A DNA stretch of 36,158 bases, from contig NZ_JADEWN010000067.1 of NCBI RefSeq assembly GCF_015207655.1, positions 1-36,158 of the forward strand, in the 5' to 3' direction. The first letter of the stretch is position 1; every line of letters starts with the position of its first letter. Shown piece by piece: positions 1 through 8,624 of the stretch. This stretch comes from Gloeocapsopsis crepidinum LEGE 06123 (GTDB lineage Bacteria > Cyanobacteriota > Cyanobacteriia > Cyanobacteriales > Chroococcidiopsidaceae). Made by a program: the position numbers and the translations under genes. The notes under the pieces were generated by a model. That model was not told the origin of the DNA. It saw nothing but the letters and a program-made list of their open reading frames with translations, and did not search any database.

Positions 1-62
1 GCCAGCTTCTGCTTAACTTCTTCAACGCTCTGGTGGGCTACAACTCGACTGACTCTTGCCAT
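1..62 (-). CDS. 5' end of an unidentified gene, possibly an HTH transposase
   Basis: Only the first 20 codons lie inside the window. The ATG is at 62-60 on the minus strand and the frame stays open to the window edge. The start reads MARVSRVVAHQSVEEVKQKL. This vaguely resembles the N-terminus of helix-turn-helix transposase-like proteins of cyanobacteria, but 20 residues are too few for an assignment. It lies on the same strand as the oxidoreductase that precedes it, with 227 bp between them. No strong ribosome-binding site is visible upstream. Confidence 0.4.
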   Translation of the reverse strand, partial: MARVSRVVAHQSVEEVKQKL

Positions 63-140
63 AACAGTGCTCGTTTCTCGGTTAACTGCACCCTACCCTA
101 ATTGTTCTTTAGAACGCAAGTTCGTATCATATTAAAGGCT

Positions 141-168
141 GGTAACTGGTCATTGGTCATTAATAGTC
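141..168. repeat. Degenerate heptamer tandem repeat (GGTMATT-like)
   Basis: Consecutive 7-bp units GGTAACT, GGTCATT, GGTCATT and AATAGTC lie in the gap before the oxidoreductase gene. Short tandemly repeated heptamers in intergenic DNA are typical of many cyanobacterial genomes. The rest of the gap from 63 to 289 shows nothing further that I can identify. Confidence 0.6.
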
Positions 169-289
169 AATAGCGATCTTCTGTGAGATTTTGTTTGATT
201 GCTAAATGCTTACTGTTTTCTCATTACCCATTACTCAATAAAAGATGTAACTTCTAATGATGTTTACCTACTTAGCTACGAATGAGTGT

Positions 290-1699
290 TTAAGTTACTT
301 TGGTTGCAACCTTAGTTGCTAGTGTTTCTTGATGTAAAGTTGATTGCAGCACTTCTTTGAAGACTAGAGCAACGATTTTGGGATGAAATAAAGCATTTGG
401 TGTTTTTAGCATATGCATGACTTGGAGAAACTGCGATCGCACGCCCACATTTTTGGTAGATAGCAGCATTACCCAATCCATATACCAATGCATCAACTTC
501 GTTTTTTGAGTCACTGGCTTACCTTCAGTACCGCGATAACGGTAATCTTCACTTGTTGCGAGTGTCCAAGGAACTGCGTTAACTTGAGCTAATTGAGATT
601 GAAAACGTTTACTTAAGCCAAAAAGACCTTTTTTGAGACATTGATCTAGAGTTTCCGCAGCGATCGCGGCTGTTGTCATTCCTTGTCCGTAGACAGGATT
701 GAACGCACACGCCGCATCACCAGTGACAATCAAACCTTCTGGCATTCTGTGAAGTTTTTCATAATGACGGCGACGATTTTCGGTAGCGCGGTAGCTAACT
801 ATTGGGGAGAGAGGTTTAGCATCTTTGATCGCGTCATAAAGAATAGAACTACGCAGCGTACGTACAAATTCAAGAAAACCCTTCTCGTCTGTGGGTGGAT
901 AGTCTTTATCACCTCCGCCTAGAGAAACAAGCCAACGATTGCCTTCAATGGGTAACATTAACCCCCCACGCGTCACGTTTGGTGGTGCGGCTTGCAAGTA
1001 CAAAGCCTGCCAATCGCTTGAGAAGTTAGTAGGAGGTTGATAAATGCGACTTGCGTAGCCAACGTGAGAATTCACAACGGTTTCTTGCGGCGCTTCGTAG
1101 CCAAGTGTTGTTAACCACTGCGGAGTTTTGGACATTCGCCCGCTAGCATCAACAACAAGATCAGCCTCGATTTGTTGTTCACTGACGCTTCCATGATGCA
1201 GTTGATTGTGTAAACGAACTTGCACGCCAGCGATCGCACTTTTGTCAGAATTAGCAAGTAAACTCGTCACTTCAGATTCGGTAATGAAGCGTACCTGGGG
1301 ACATTGCATCAACCGTTGACGCACACCCCATTCCAATAAACTGCGGCTGCTAGCCAACAGCATCACTCCAGAAGTAAAGCGAATACCCCACCCCGCTGGA
1401 TTTAGCCAAGCAACATCTTTTGCCATGTCAATCTGTGATGCGCCCGCAGCGTATAATTCTGTATGCAAGCCTGGAAAAAGTTCTTCTAAAATCATCGCCC
1501 CCCGCATTAATAACACGTGGACGTGATGCGATTGCGGAACGCCTTTACGCGGTACAGGATTATTAGGAAAGCGATCGCGTTCAATAATCGTGACTCGATC
1601 AAAGTACTTCGTCAAAACTCGACCAGTCACCAGCCCAGCGATACTACCACCGATTACCACTGCATGGCTACCTTGATTCGACGATAACTCCGGATACAT
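290..1699 (-). CDS. FAD-dependent oxidoreductase/monooxygenase-like protein
   Basis: A 469-residue flavoprotein of the PHBH/geranylgeranyl-reductase-like superfamily. The N-terminal Rossmann dinucleotide-binding motif (VVIGGSIAGL, residues 14-23) is followed by an acidic strand end (IIERD, 38-42). DASGR (184-188) matches the family's mid-protein motif, and GDAACAFNPVYGQGM (327-341) is the second FAD-binding motif. There is no signal peptide or clear membrane span, so it is probably cytoplasmic or peripheral. The ATG is preceded by a good ribosome-binding site (GGGAGA about 8 bases upstream). It follows the glycosyltransferase gene by 177 bp on the same strand and is the last gene of the minus-strand run. 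The substrate cannot be read from sequence; halogenase-like or isoprenoid/aromatic hydroxylase roles are all possible. Confidence 0.85.
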   Translation of the reverse strand: MYPELSSNQGSHAVVIGGSIAGLVTGRVLTKYFDRVTIIERDRFPNNPVPRKGVPQSHHVHVLLMRGAMILEELFPGLHTELYAAGASQIDMAKDVAWLNPAGWGIRFTSGVMLLASSRSLLEWGVRQRLMQCPQVRFITESEVTSLLANSDKSAIAGVQVRLHNQLHHGSVSEQQIEADLVVDASGRMSKTPQWLTTLGYEAPQETVVNSHVGYASRIYQPPTNFSSDWQALYLQAAPPNVTRGGLMLPIEGNRWLVSLGGGDKDYPPTDEKGFLEFVRTLRSSILYDAIKDAKPLSPIVSYRATENRRRHYEKLHRMPEGLIVTGDAACAFNPVYGQGMTTAAIAAETLDQCLKKGLFGLSKRFQSQLAQVNAVPWTLATSEDYRYRGTEGKPVTQKTKLMHWYMDWVMLLSTKNVGVRSQFLQVMHMLKTPNALFHPKIVALVFKEVLQSTLHQETLATKVATKVT

Positions 1700-1876
1700 T
1701 ATGGTATCTCCCGTAAAGATTGTACTTCCAATAGCAAGCCGAGGAGAATTTATCTTCCTATTAACACATCTTGCTTAGTTCAGATCTCTACAAACTCTTT
1801 ACCACCAATTACAGATCCTCTAAGTCTATCTTTGCATTCTCTGCGTCTGAAGTGGTTCATGAAACTTATAAAAACA

Positions 1877-3082
1877 CTACCCAGCAATACTTTTAATCAT
1901 TTCAAGATGTTTCGGCAACAAATCTGCCAAAGCATAACGTTCTAACACCGTTTCTCTTGCCTTAGCACGAAGTTCTGCCATGCGTGTAGGATGATTTAAC
2001 ACTTCATCAACGCGATCTGCAATTTGCTGCGGCGCAAAGAAGTCAACAAGTAATCCATTCTTGCCATCTTGAATGACTTCCGCAACGGGTGCAGTGTTAG
2101 AACCTAATACTAAGCACCCTGTAGACATTGCCTCAATCATTGACCAAGATAAAACAAACGGTCGAGTTAAATAAACATGAACAGAGGAAGCTTGAATTAC
2201 TTGCAGATATTGATTATAAGGTAATGAGCCAGTAAAGTGTACCCGCCATAAATCTAGCGGGACTTTTTTGAGCATGAACTCTTTGTAAGATGTGCCATCA
2301 GGTAAACATTTACCGTAGCAAACCCGCTCAGAACCTACAATAACAACATGACAATTGGGGCGGCGTTCTTGGATATAGGCGATCGCTTCGATAAACTGCG
2401 GAAAACCTCGATACGGTTCCATCCCTCGCGCTACATACGTTACAAGTTCGTCAACGCCGGATAAATCGAGATTTGGAAGAACTAACTTTGCTCCTGGTTG
2501 AGGCTTGAAGTATTCAGTATCGACTCCATCATGAAGTACAGAAATCTTGCTGTGGAATTCTGGAGGAAACTGGGCACGTTGCCAAAATGTAGGCGATAAA
2601 CCGCGATCGCAGCTATATAAATCAATCAAAATTGGTGCATTCTTAATCCGAATTCGCGCTATGTCATCAACATTTAAAGGATCGGTAGGATCGAAATCGG
2701 CATCTGAACCCCGCGCATGATAAAACCATTCAAAATAACAAATCAACGGTGTATTTGGAAATGCATCTTTAACAAATAATGTTGGACCCCAACCTGAATG
2801 TCCGCAAATAACATCAGGAATAAATTTTTGTGCTTTTAATTGTTCAGCTATTTTATATACAGCTTGTCCGTGCAATACTGCACTTTCTAAGGGTCTAACA
2901 TAATGATGTGTTGATGGATGAGGATTGCGACTTGGTTCAAAGATAGCTTTGTAAACGCCTGGTAGCGAAACATCTTGATTTTTAGTAGCAAAAACAACTT
3001 GGTTATTTGAAACGCTGGCAAGCGCTTGCGCAACATGACGATATTGTGCTGGGAAGTTCGTATGAAGAAATAGAATTCTCAT
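1877..3082 (-). CDS. Family 4 glycosyltransferase
   Basis: A 401-residue GT-B fold enzyme that transfers a sugar from a nucleotide-sugar donor. It starts MRILFLHTNFPAQY, a typical GT4 first strand. The inter-domain segment VLHDGVDTEYF lies near residue 180. The donor-site region SMIEAMSTGCLVLGSNTAPVAE, in the C-terminal third, has the E-x7-E-type arrangement of this clan. The gene lies 61 bp downstream of the HlyD gene on the same strand and may be co-transcribed with the secretion genes. That would suggest a role in surface polysaccharide or in modifying secreted material, but this is inference from position. The acceptor is unknown. Confidence 0.88.
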   Translation of the reverse strand: MRILFLHTNFPAQYRHVAQALASVSNNQVVFATKNQDVSLPGVYKAIFEPSRNPHPSTHHYVRPLESAVLHGQAVYKIAEQLKAQKFIPDVICGHSGWGPTLFVKDAFPNTPLICYFEWFYHARGSDADFDPTDPLNVDDIARIRIKNAPILIDLYSCDRGLSPTFWQRAQFPPEFHSKISVLHDGVDTEYFKPQPGAKLVLPNLDLSGVDELVTYVARGMEPYRGFPQFIEAIAYIQERRPNCHVVIVGSERVCYGKCLPDGTSYKEFMLKKVPLDLWRVHFTGSLPYNQYLQVIQASSVHVYLTRPFVLSWSMIEAMSTGCLVLGSNTAPVAEVIQDGKNGLLVDFFAPQQIADRVDEVLNHPTRMAELRAKARETVLERYALADLLPKHLEMIKSIAG

Positions 3083-3108
3083 TAAACAGGCATAATGTTA
3101 AGATGTTA

Positions 3109-3129
3109 AGTGGCTAGTGACTAGTGAGT
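3109..3129. repeat. Heptamer repeat AGTGGCT/AGTGACT
   Basis: Three 7-bp units (AGTGGCT, AGTGACT, AGTGAGT) lie in the 61-bp gap between the HlyD and glycosyltransferase genes. The same core, or its complement, occurs at 17936-17949, near 27185 and at 33284-33304, so this is a dispersed family rather than a local accident. Confidence 0.6.
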
Positions 3130-3143
3130 TTACTGTCAGATTT

Positions 3144-4583
3144 TTATCGTACTGTTTCTAAACTCTTAATTTTCTTATCAAACATATTCATAAACATACT
3201 TAGAACTGTTCGCTTACGTACTTTTATGCTACTGTTTACGCCCATACCAGATTGCAGTGGTACTTCTTTACCATTAACTGTTAAAGCTTGGCGTTCGAGT
3301 TGAATTTTTGCGGGAAAGGCGTAATATGGGCGTTCTTGCGTTGGCGGTAAAGCATCTGAACCAACCCAGACTAATTTGCCTTTAATGCTACCGAACTCAG
3401 ATTCAGGAAAAGATTCAATCTTGACATCTGTTTCCATTCCTGGATACACAAAACCAATATCTTTATTTGTTAGATATACCGAAGCTACTAAATTTTCGTT
3501 TGGGACAATTTTCAGTATTGGTTCAGCAGAATTAGCGACAAATCCCTGCGATTTTGCTTTAAGATCAAAGACAATTCCATCAACAGGCGAGCGTAACTCT
3601 TGATATTGTAAATTCAAGTTAGCTTTGCTTAATTCTCCGTCAATCTCGGCAATTCTTTTCTCGTTTTCGAGCTTATTTCGCCCAAGTTGAGTATCAATTT
3701 CAGCAACTTTTTTCTGATTATCAGCAATTTTAGTTAAAACGTCTTTCGCTGTGAGAGCAACTGTGTTTTGTAACTGTTCTTTTGCTTGAGCAATTTGAAT
3801 TGATAATCGTTGTTGTTCCGCATCCAAGCGATCTACTTCAGATTGGCGCGTTAAAACTTCTTGTTGTTGGCGTTGGTATTGTACTTGTGATAATCCGCCT
3901 TCTTCGGCAACAGGTGTAATTTTATCAAGTATTCCTTGGTTGATTGCAGTGACTTTTCTAGCAGTTGCTAGCTGTGATCGCGTTTGACCAAGTTGTTTTT
4001 CTAGTTCTTGAATGCGGAGATTTGCATCTGCTATACGTGAGCGATATTCCGCCCGTGCACTTGTTAGTAATTGTTGTTGATTTGCATCAAATTCGCCTTC
4101 AGTGCGCTTGTTAGGGTTAAGTCCGTTAACTTGTGCTTTTAAAAAGTCATTTTCTGCGACTAAAGCTGCGCGTAACCGAGTTAATGCGGATAAATCTGAT
4201 GAATTATCTAAACTGTTGTTACCTGCTGCGGCTGTTGTGTAAAATTGATTTTCTCGTAATAAGGAGGCTTTTAATTGAATAAGCGATCGCACATCTGCTT
4301 GTGGGGCAGTAGGATCAAATGTAACTAACAATTCTCCTTTTTTAACTAATTGCCCATCATTGACATAAATTTCCCGAACAACACCACCAGTTGGTGCTTT
4401 AATTTCTTTTGTTGAGCCTTGTGGTTCAAGCTTTCCTGTTGCTGGTACGGCTTGTTCTATTTTGGCAAGTGATGCCCAAATAAATGCCGAGGTTGTCACC
4501 GAAACAAGTAACCACATGACAACTCTAGACCATATTGCGGGTTGCTCTAAAATAACGGGTTGTTCAATAGATTCTGATCTCAT
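3144..4583 (-). CDS. HlyD-family membrane fusion protein of type I secretion
   Basis: A 479-residue periplasmic adaptor that should link the inner-membrane ABC transporter to an outer-membrane TolC-like channel. A short cytoplasmic N-terminus is followed by one membrane span (about 20-41). A split biotinyl-lipoyl-like domain has its first half near 45-85 (TGKLEPQGSTKEIKAPTGGV) and its second near 330-355 (LRSPVDGIVFDL). Between the halves lies a long, Gln- and Lys-rich coiled coil (about 105-325), and a beta-barrel region occupies the C-terminus. Its ATG overlaps the stop codon of the upstream ABC gene in an ATGA arrangement, which indicates translational coupling and a shared complex. No outer-membrane channel is encoded in the window, so it must come from elsewhere in the genome. 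Confidence 0.93.
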   Translation of the reverse strand: MRSESIEQPVILEQPAIWSRVVMWLLVSVTTSAFIWASLAKIEQAVPATGKLEPQGSTKEIKAPTGGVVREIYVNDGQLVKKGELLVTFDPTAPQADVRSLIQLKASLLRENQFYTTAAAGNNSLDNSSDLSALTRLRAALVAENDFLKAQVNGLNPNKRTEGEFDANQQQLLTSARAEYRSRIADANLRIQELEKQLGQTRSQLATARKVTAINQGILDKITPVAEEGGLSQVQYQRQQQEVLTRQSEVDRLDAEQQRLSIQIAQAKEQLQNTVALTAKDVLTKIADNQKKVAEIDTQLGRNKLENEKRIAEIDGELSKANLNLQYQELRSPVDGIVFDLKAKSQGFVANSAEPILKIVPNENLVASVYLTNKDIGFVYPGMETDVKIESFPESEFGSIKGKLVWVGSDALPPTQERPYYAFPAKIQLERQALTVNGKEVPLQSGMGVNSSIKVRKRTVLSMFMNMFDKKIKSLETVR

Positions 4584-7552
4584 AGCTGCGACTCCTGTTG
4601 TTGATAAAGACAGTAGTACCGTCCTTTAAGTGCCATTAATTCTTGATGGGTTCCTTGCTCAACAATTGAACCTTGATCCATCATGACGATTGTATCTGCG
4701 TTTCTCACCGTAGAAAGGCGATGTGTAATAAAGAAAACCGTTTTGCCTTGAAATGCTTCGTTTAAGTTATTGCAGACTTGACGCTCAGAGTTATAGTCTA
4801 AAGCGCTCGTTGCTTCGTCTAAGATCAGGAGTTTTGGGTTTTGCAGAACCGTACGGGCGATCGCAATTCTTTGTCGTTGTCCACCGGATAAGGAAGAACC
4901 TCGCTCTCCCACCACTGTGTTATATCCTTGGGGCAAAGACATAATAAAATCATGAGCGACTGCAATTTTAGCAGCAGCAATAATTTCTTCGGAGCTTGCT
5001 TCAGGATTTGTTAAGGCAATGTTTTCTTGAACCGTGCCATTAAATAGCAAGGTATCTTGTAAAACTACCCCAATTTGCCGACGCAGCGAATAAAGTTCAA
5101 CTTTACTAATGTCGTAGCGGTCAATCTGAATTCTACCGGAAGTCGGTTCATATAATCGCTGTAATAACTTAGCTAACGTACTTTTACCCGAACCACTTTG
5201 CCCAACAATTCCCACAAAAGATCCAGCAGGAATTTCTAAATTGACATTAATTAATTGCAGCGGACCGTTACTATTAAATCTGAAGGACAACTCATCGTAA
5301 TGCACATCGCCTTTAATTTCAGGCATAGGAATGTTATCACGATTAGCTTCATCAACTTCTTGCGGTGCATCTAAAACATCACTGAGTCGTTCGATAGACA
5401 GTGCGGTTTCCTGGAAGTTTTGCCACAGTTGAATAAGTCTTAATAGAGGACTTGTAACGTAACCTGCAATAATCCGAAATGCGATTAGTTGTCCTAAAGT
5501 CAGTTGGTTTGCAAGAACAAGGTGTGCTCCTACCCACAACAGAAGCAATCCTGTAAATTTATTTAAAAAGCCGCTAATTGAACTTGCAGTACTAAAAGTC
5601 AGAACATTTTGAAATCCAGCATTGATATATTTTGCATAGCGTTCTTGCCACTGCCAACGCGATTTTAATTCAATGTTTTGCGCTTTTACTGTTTGAATTC
5701 CTGACAATACTTCAACTAAATAAGACTGCGTATCAGCATACTTCTCAGCTTTCTTATGAAGTTGTTTTCGGACAATTGGCGAGACAAAAATTGTGAGTAA
5801 AGCAAATAAGGGTATTGTGACTAAAGTAACAAGAGTAAGCAGCCAGCTATAAAATAGCATTACTGCAACATAAATGACTGAGAATACCGCATCTAATACA
5901 ACAGTTAAGGCTGTTCCTGTTAAAAATTGCCGAATATTTTCAAGCTCATTAATTCGTCCTGCTAATTCTCCAATCCGGCGCCGATCAAAATATTTGAGGG
6001 GTAAGCGTAATAGGTGATCGATGACTTCGGAACCTAAGCTGAGATCAATGCGGTTTGTTGTATCGACAAATAAATAAGTTCTAACGCTTGTTAGTAATGC
6101 TTCAAATACTGCAACTCCGAGTAAGAATATTCCTAAAACATCTAAGGTATCAATGCTGCGTTGAACTAAAACTTTATCAATAATAACTTGAGTAATCAGT
6201 GGATTTGCCAAACCAAAAAGCTGGACAAAAAGTGAGGCGACTAAAACTTCAGTTAAAACTTTACGATAGCGATAAATTGATGGTAGAAACCAGCGGAGGC
6301 TAAATTTCTCTTTAACTTGATGACTCGGAGGTTGAAGTAGCAGTACCTGTCCTTCTTTCCCCCAAATTTCTGCAAAACCTTGAGGACTTTTACGCAAAAT
6401 TCCACTTTCGGGAATTGCAAGAATTAATTCTTTTTCGGTAATGCTGTAAACAACAGCAAAACTATCGGCGTAGCGAATTAGTGCAGGGGCTTTCAGGCGA
6501 TTGATTGCTGTTGCAGAAACTTGCACTAGCTGGGCGCGTAAACTCATCATTTCAGCGATCGCCCCACACGCTTGTAGCGAAATATTTCCTGCGCTTTTAA
6601 ATTGATTTTCTAAAACTTTGCGAATTAAATCTTTGCGAAACGTCAGTCCTAAGTGCTGACTCAACATCTGAAAGCACGCTAGTGGGGCTTCAATCGATCC
6701 TCGACCGCGTACTAAGGGATATTTAGGTTTGGCAGCGTAAGGGTCGGGTGGTGCTTCTGGTGGATGTTCTGGTGCGTAAGGAATTTCTAAAGCAGGGACA
6801 CTAAAATCAGTAACTTCGTGGGTAGCACTAGGCGGAATTGCATCAACTGAAATGTTGATTTGCTCGCGGATATTAAGTCCCAGTAAACGCGCTTTGTCAA
6901 CACGAATAATTTGAGAGGAACCATTAGCAGGTAAACGACTGCCGACAGGAAAGTCTGAAATTGAACCACTACTAACTAACCATAGGCGCCGCGAGTCGAG
7001 TTGTGCTAAATCGAGTTTTCCTCTGGGGATGTTGCGGACAACGGCGTCTTGCCACGCGAAAGTTGCCAACTCTTTTAATTTTGGAGTTTCGTTGGCACTG
7101 CGTTGAAGTTCGACACTGAGTAGCTCAAAAACTTCGCTGAGGCTGCTACTATGTAGAAAAGCTTGTTCTAGCGATGGTTCAGAATTGAGCAAGTCTGAGA
7201 AATCTTGAGATGCTATCGTAATGCAAATCACCTCGGTGGATGCGATCGCCGTTTCGCATGGAATTCCTCGCACAAAGGAACTTGCTCCGAGAATGCTTTT
7301 TGAACCTAGCAATTCCAAACTGACAGGAGTCCGCGTCCGCTGGTCGTAACCTAATAACCGCGCTTGTCCTTGATAGAGTATAGCTATGTGTGCAGGCATT
7401 TTTTCTCTGACAAGAATTGATTGCCCGACGCGATAGCGCATCAGTTGGCATTTAGCCACGATCGCTTCTATGACCTCTGTTGATAATTGGTCAAACGGGA
7501 AAGTTTGTGCCAAGAAAGCTTGAATTGGAGTCAGAGGTATGCTTTGAGTCAT
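4580..7552 (-). CDS. Type I secretion ABC transporter with cNMP-binding-like and C39-like domains
   Basis: A 990-residue fused permease/ATPase expected to export the neighbouring RTX proteins. Domains in order: a cyclic-nucleotide-binding-like beta-roll (about 18-122), a poorly conserved region and Pro-rich linker (about 125-280), a C39-peptidase-like domain (about 284-410), a six-helix ABC membrane domain (about 425-710) and an ABC ATPase (about 745-985). The ATPase has an intact Walker A (GQSGSGKS, 784-791), signature LSGGQ (888-892), Walker B ending LILDE and switch histidine H944. In the C39-like domain the expected catalytic Cys-Gly is replaced (EAPLACFQM, about 288-296), so it is probably a substrate-docking domain as in HlyB rather than a leader protease. 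The gene lies 182 bp downstream of the prolyl isomerase gene and overlaps the HlyD gene by 4 bp. Confidence 0.93.
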   Translation of the reverse strand: MTQSIPLTPIQAFLAQTFPFDQLSTEVIEAIVAKCQLMRYRVGQSILVREKMPAHIAILYQGQARLLGYDQRTRTPVSLELLGSKSILGASSFVRGIPCETAIASTEVICITIASQDFSDLLNSEPSLEQAFLHSSSLSEVFELLSVELQRSANETPKLKELATFAWQDAVVRNIPRGKLDLAQLDSRRLWLVSSGSISDFPVGSRLPANGSSQIIRVDKARLLGLNIREQINISVDAIPPSATHEVTDFSVPALEIPYAPEHPPEAPPDPYAAKPKYPLVRGRGSIEAPLACFQMLSQHLGLTFRKDLIRKVLENQFKSAGNISLQACGAIAEMMSLRAQLVQVSATAINRLKAPALIRYADSFAVVYSITEKELILAIPESGILRKSPQGFAEIWGKEGQVLLLQPPSHQVKEKFSLRWFLPSIYRYRKVLTEVLVASLFVQLFGLANPLITQVIIDKVLVQRSIDTLDVLGIFLLGVAVFEALLTSVRTYLFVDTTNRIDLSLGSEVIDHLLRLPLKYFDRRRIGELAGRINELENIRQFLTGTALTVVLDAVFSVIYVAVMLFYSWLLTLVTLVTIPLFALLTIFVSPIVRKQLHKKAEKYADTQSYLVEVLSGIQTVKAQNIELKSRWQWQERYAKYINAGFQNVLTFSTASSISGFLNKFTGLLLLWVGAHLVLANQLTLGQLIAFRIIAGYVTSPLLRLIQLWQNFQETALSIERLSDVLDAPQEVDEANRDNIPMPEIKGDVHYDELSFRFNSNGPLQLINVNLEIPAGSFVGIVGQSGSGKSTLAKLLQRLYEPTSGRIQIDRYDISKVELYSLRRQIGVVLQDTLLFNGTVQENIALTNPEASSEEIIAAAKIAVAHDFIMSLPQGYNTVVGERGSSLSGGQRQRIAIARTVLQNPKLLILDEATSALDYNSERQVCNNLNEAFQGKTVFFITHRLSTVRNADTIVMMDQGSIVEQGTHQELMALKGRYYCLYQQQESQL

Positions 7553-7734
7553 ATACTACTTACTAAATGCATAAAGCTGCTTTAATTTAGTATCCACACT
7601 TGTTATCAATACAATTCCTAATTAAATGAAAATTTTGCAATTTTAAGATATTAGACTTTCTATACGAATCCCATAGTGACTAAAGTCACGGCTAATTGCG
7701 GCAACTTATTATTACAAAGTGTGTTTAGCATTAT

Positions 7735-8508
7735 TCAGTCTATGGGCTTGGGAGATTTAGATAAAAAGTCTATTGAATTGCAATCGCGTAGACTTGTTGC
7801 GATCAATTGCTTGATATCGACTTGCTGCATTTTTTGGGCTAGCCAATTTTCAAATAATTCATCTTGCAAGCGGCGGCGCATTGATTTATCAAGTTGTGCT
7901 GGAATTAACTTTTCGAGACGAATAATCACCACCCATTCAGCTAAAGGACGAGGTGCCCAAAGTTGCCCTGGTTGGCTCACAGACAACAGTTTACTAATAG
8001 CAGGATGCGGCTGTGCCAGTGATACTGGTCCTAGCAACCCGCTTGTTTTAGCTTCTGCACCTTGCGAGTATTCGCGGGCTAACTCGGCAAACGATTGTTC
8101 TCCTTCTAAAATCCGAAAGTAAATTTCTTGGGCTAACCCCATATCTTTAGTTCGGATCAGAGAATATACTACCTGATCTAGGTGTGCCTTGCGGGTTAAG
8201 AAATAATTATCTACCTTGGGCCCCCAAACAGTGGTTTTATGCTTTTCTAGTAAGACAGGACGCAAGGCAAGCTTATGCATTTGCGCTAAGGTCATGCCTT
8301 GTTGATTAAGCCAATCATCTCTAGTGGCAGAAGTCATTTGCTGTTGTGCTTCAAATGCTTCAATCGCGGCTTGGCGTTCCTCATCAGTACAAGGTATATC
8401 TGCGATCGCTTGATCGACGATCAGGTTTCGTACTAACTGCGGCATCATTTGATAACGGCTCAACAAAGCTAAAAGCGCATCGACTTGATCTTTACTACCA
8501 GTTTGCAT
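7735..8508 (-). CDS. Parvulin-type peptidyl-prolyl cis-trans isomerase
   Basis: A 257-residue protein with an N-terminal helical SurA/PrsA-like segment (about 1-120) and a parvulin rotamase domain (about 125-215). The rotamase region shows the family pattern AQEIYFRILEGEQSFAELAR followed by a stretch ending SGLLGPVSLAQPHPAI and PGQLWAPRPLAEWVVIIRLE. There is no obvious signal peptide or lipobox, so unlike SurA or PrsA it should be cytoplasmic. It sits between the large RTX gene and the T1SS transporter gene, all on one strand, which suggests it assists the cargo before export. That role is inference. The catalytic residues of parvulins are poorly conserved and I did not verify them individually. 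Confidence 0.82.
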   Translation of the reverse strand: MQTGSKDQVDALLALLSRYQMMPQLVRNLIVDQAIADIPCTDEERQAAIEAFEAQQQMTSATRDDWLNQQGMTLAQMHKLALRPVLLEKHKTTVWGPKVDNYFLTRKAHLDQVVYSLIRTKDMGLAQEIYFRILEGEQSFAELAREYSQGAEAKTSGLLGPVSLAQPHPAISKLLSVSQPGQLWAPRPLAEWVVIIRLEKLIPAQLDKSMRRRLQDELFENWLAQKMQQVDIKQLIATSLRDCNSIDFLSKSPKPID

Positions 8509-8585
8509 AATTCTTACTTACCAAATTGTCTTCAGTATTTACCCAGCAGTTTGATGCATCTGCATTACATAACTAATAGTGTGAG

Positions 8586-8602
8586 GGCATAATAAATATG
8601 CC
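8586..8602 (-). other. Small hairpin between RTX gene and isomerase gene
   Basis: A perfect 6-bp stem (GGCATA/TATGCC) with a 5-base AT loop lies 23 bases after the RTX stop codon. No T-run follows on the minus strand, so it is not a classical terminator. It could protect or process the cargo mRNA within a longer transcript. It may also be chance. Confidence 0.25.
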
Positions 8603-8624
8603 TTTATTACTACACTGCCTAGTG

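Noticed and set aside
7675-7688. Hairpin GTGAC-TAAA-GTCAC between the isomerase and ABC genes as a terminator
   Set aside because: The stem is only 5 bp and no T-run follows on the minus strand, so it would not stop transcription of the secretion genes.
7676-8122. A 148-residue plus-strand frame opposite the prolyl isomerase gene
   Set aside because: It lies almost wholly antisense to a well-supported gene and its translation is low-complexity with many cysteines and serines, as expected for a shadow frame.
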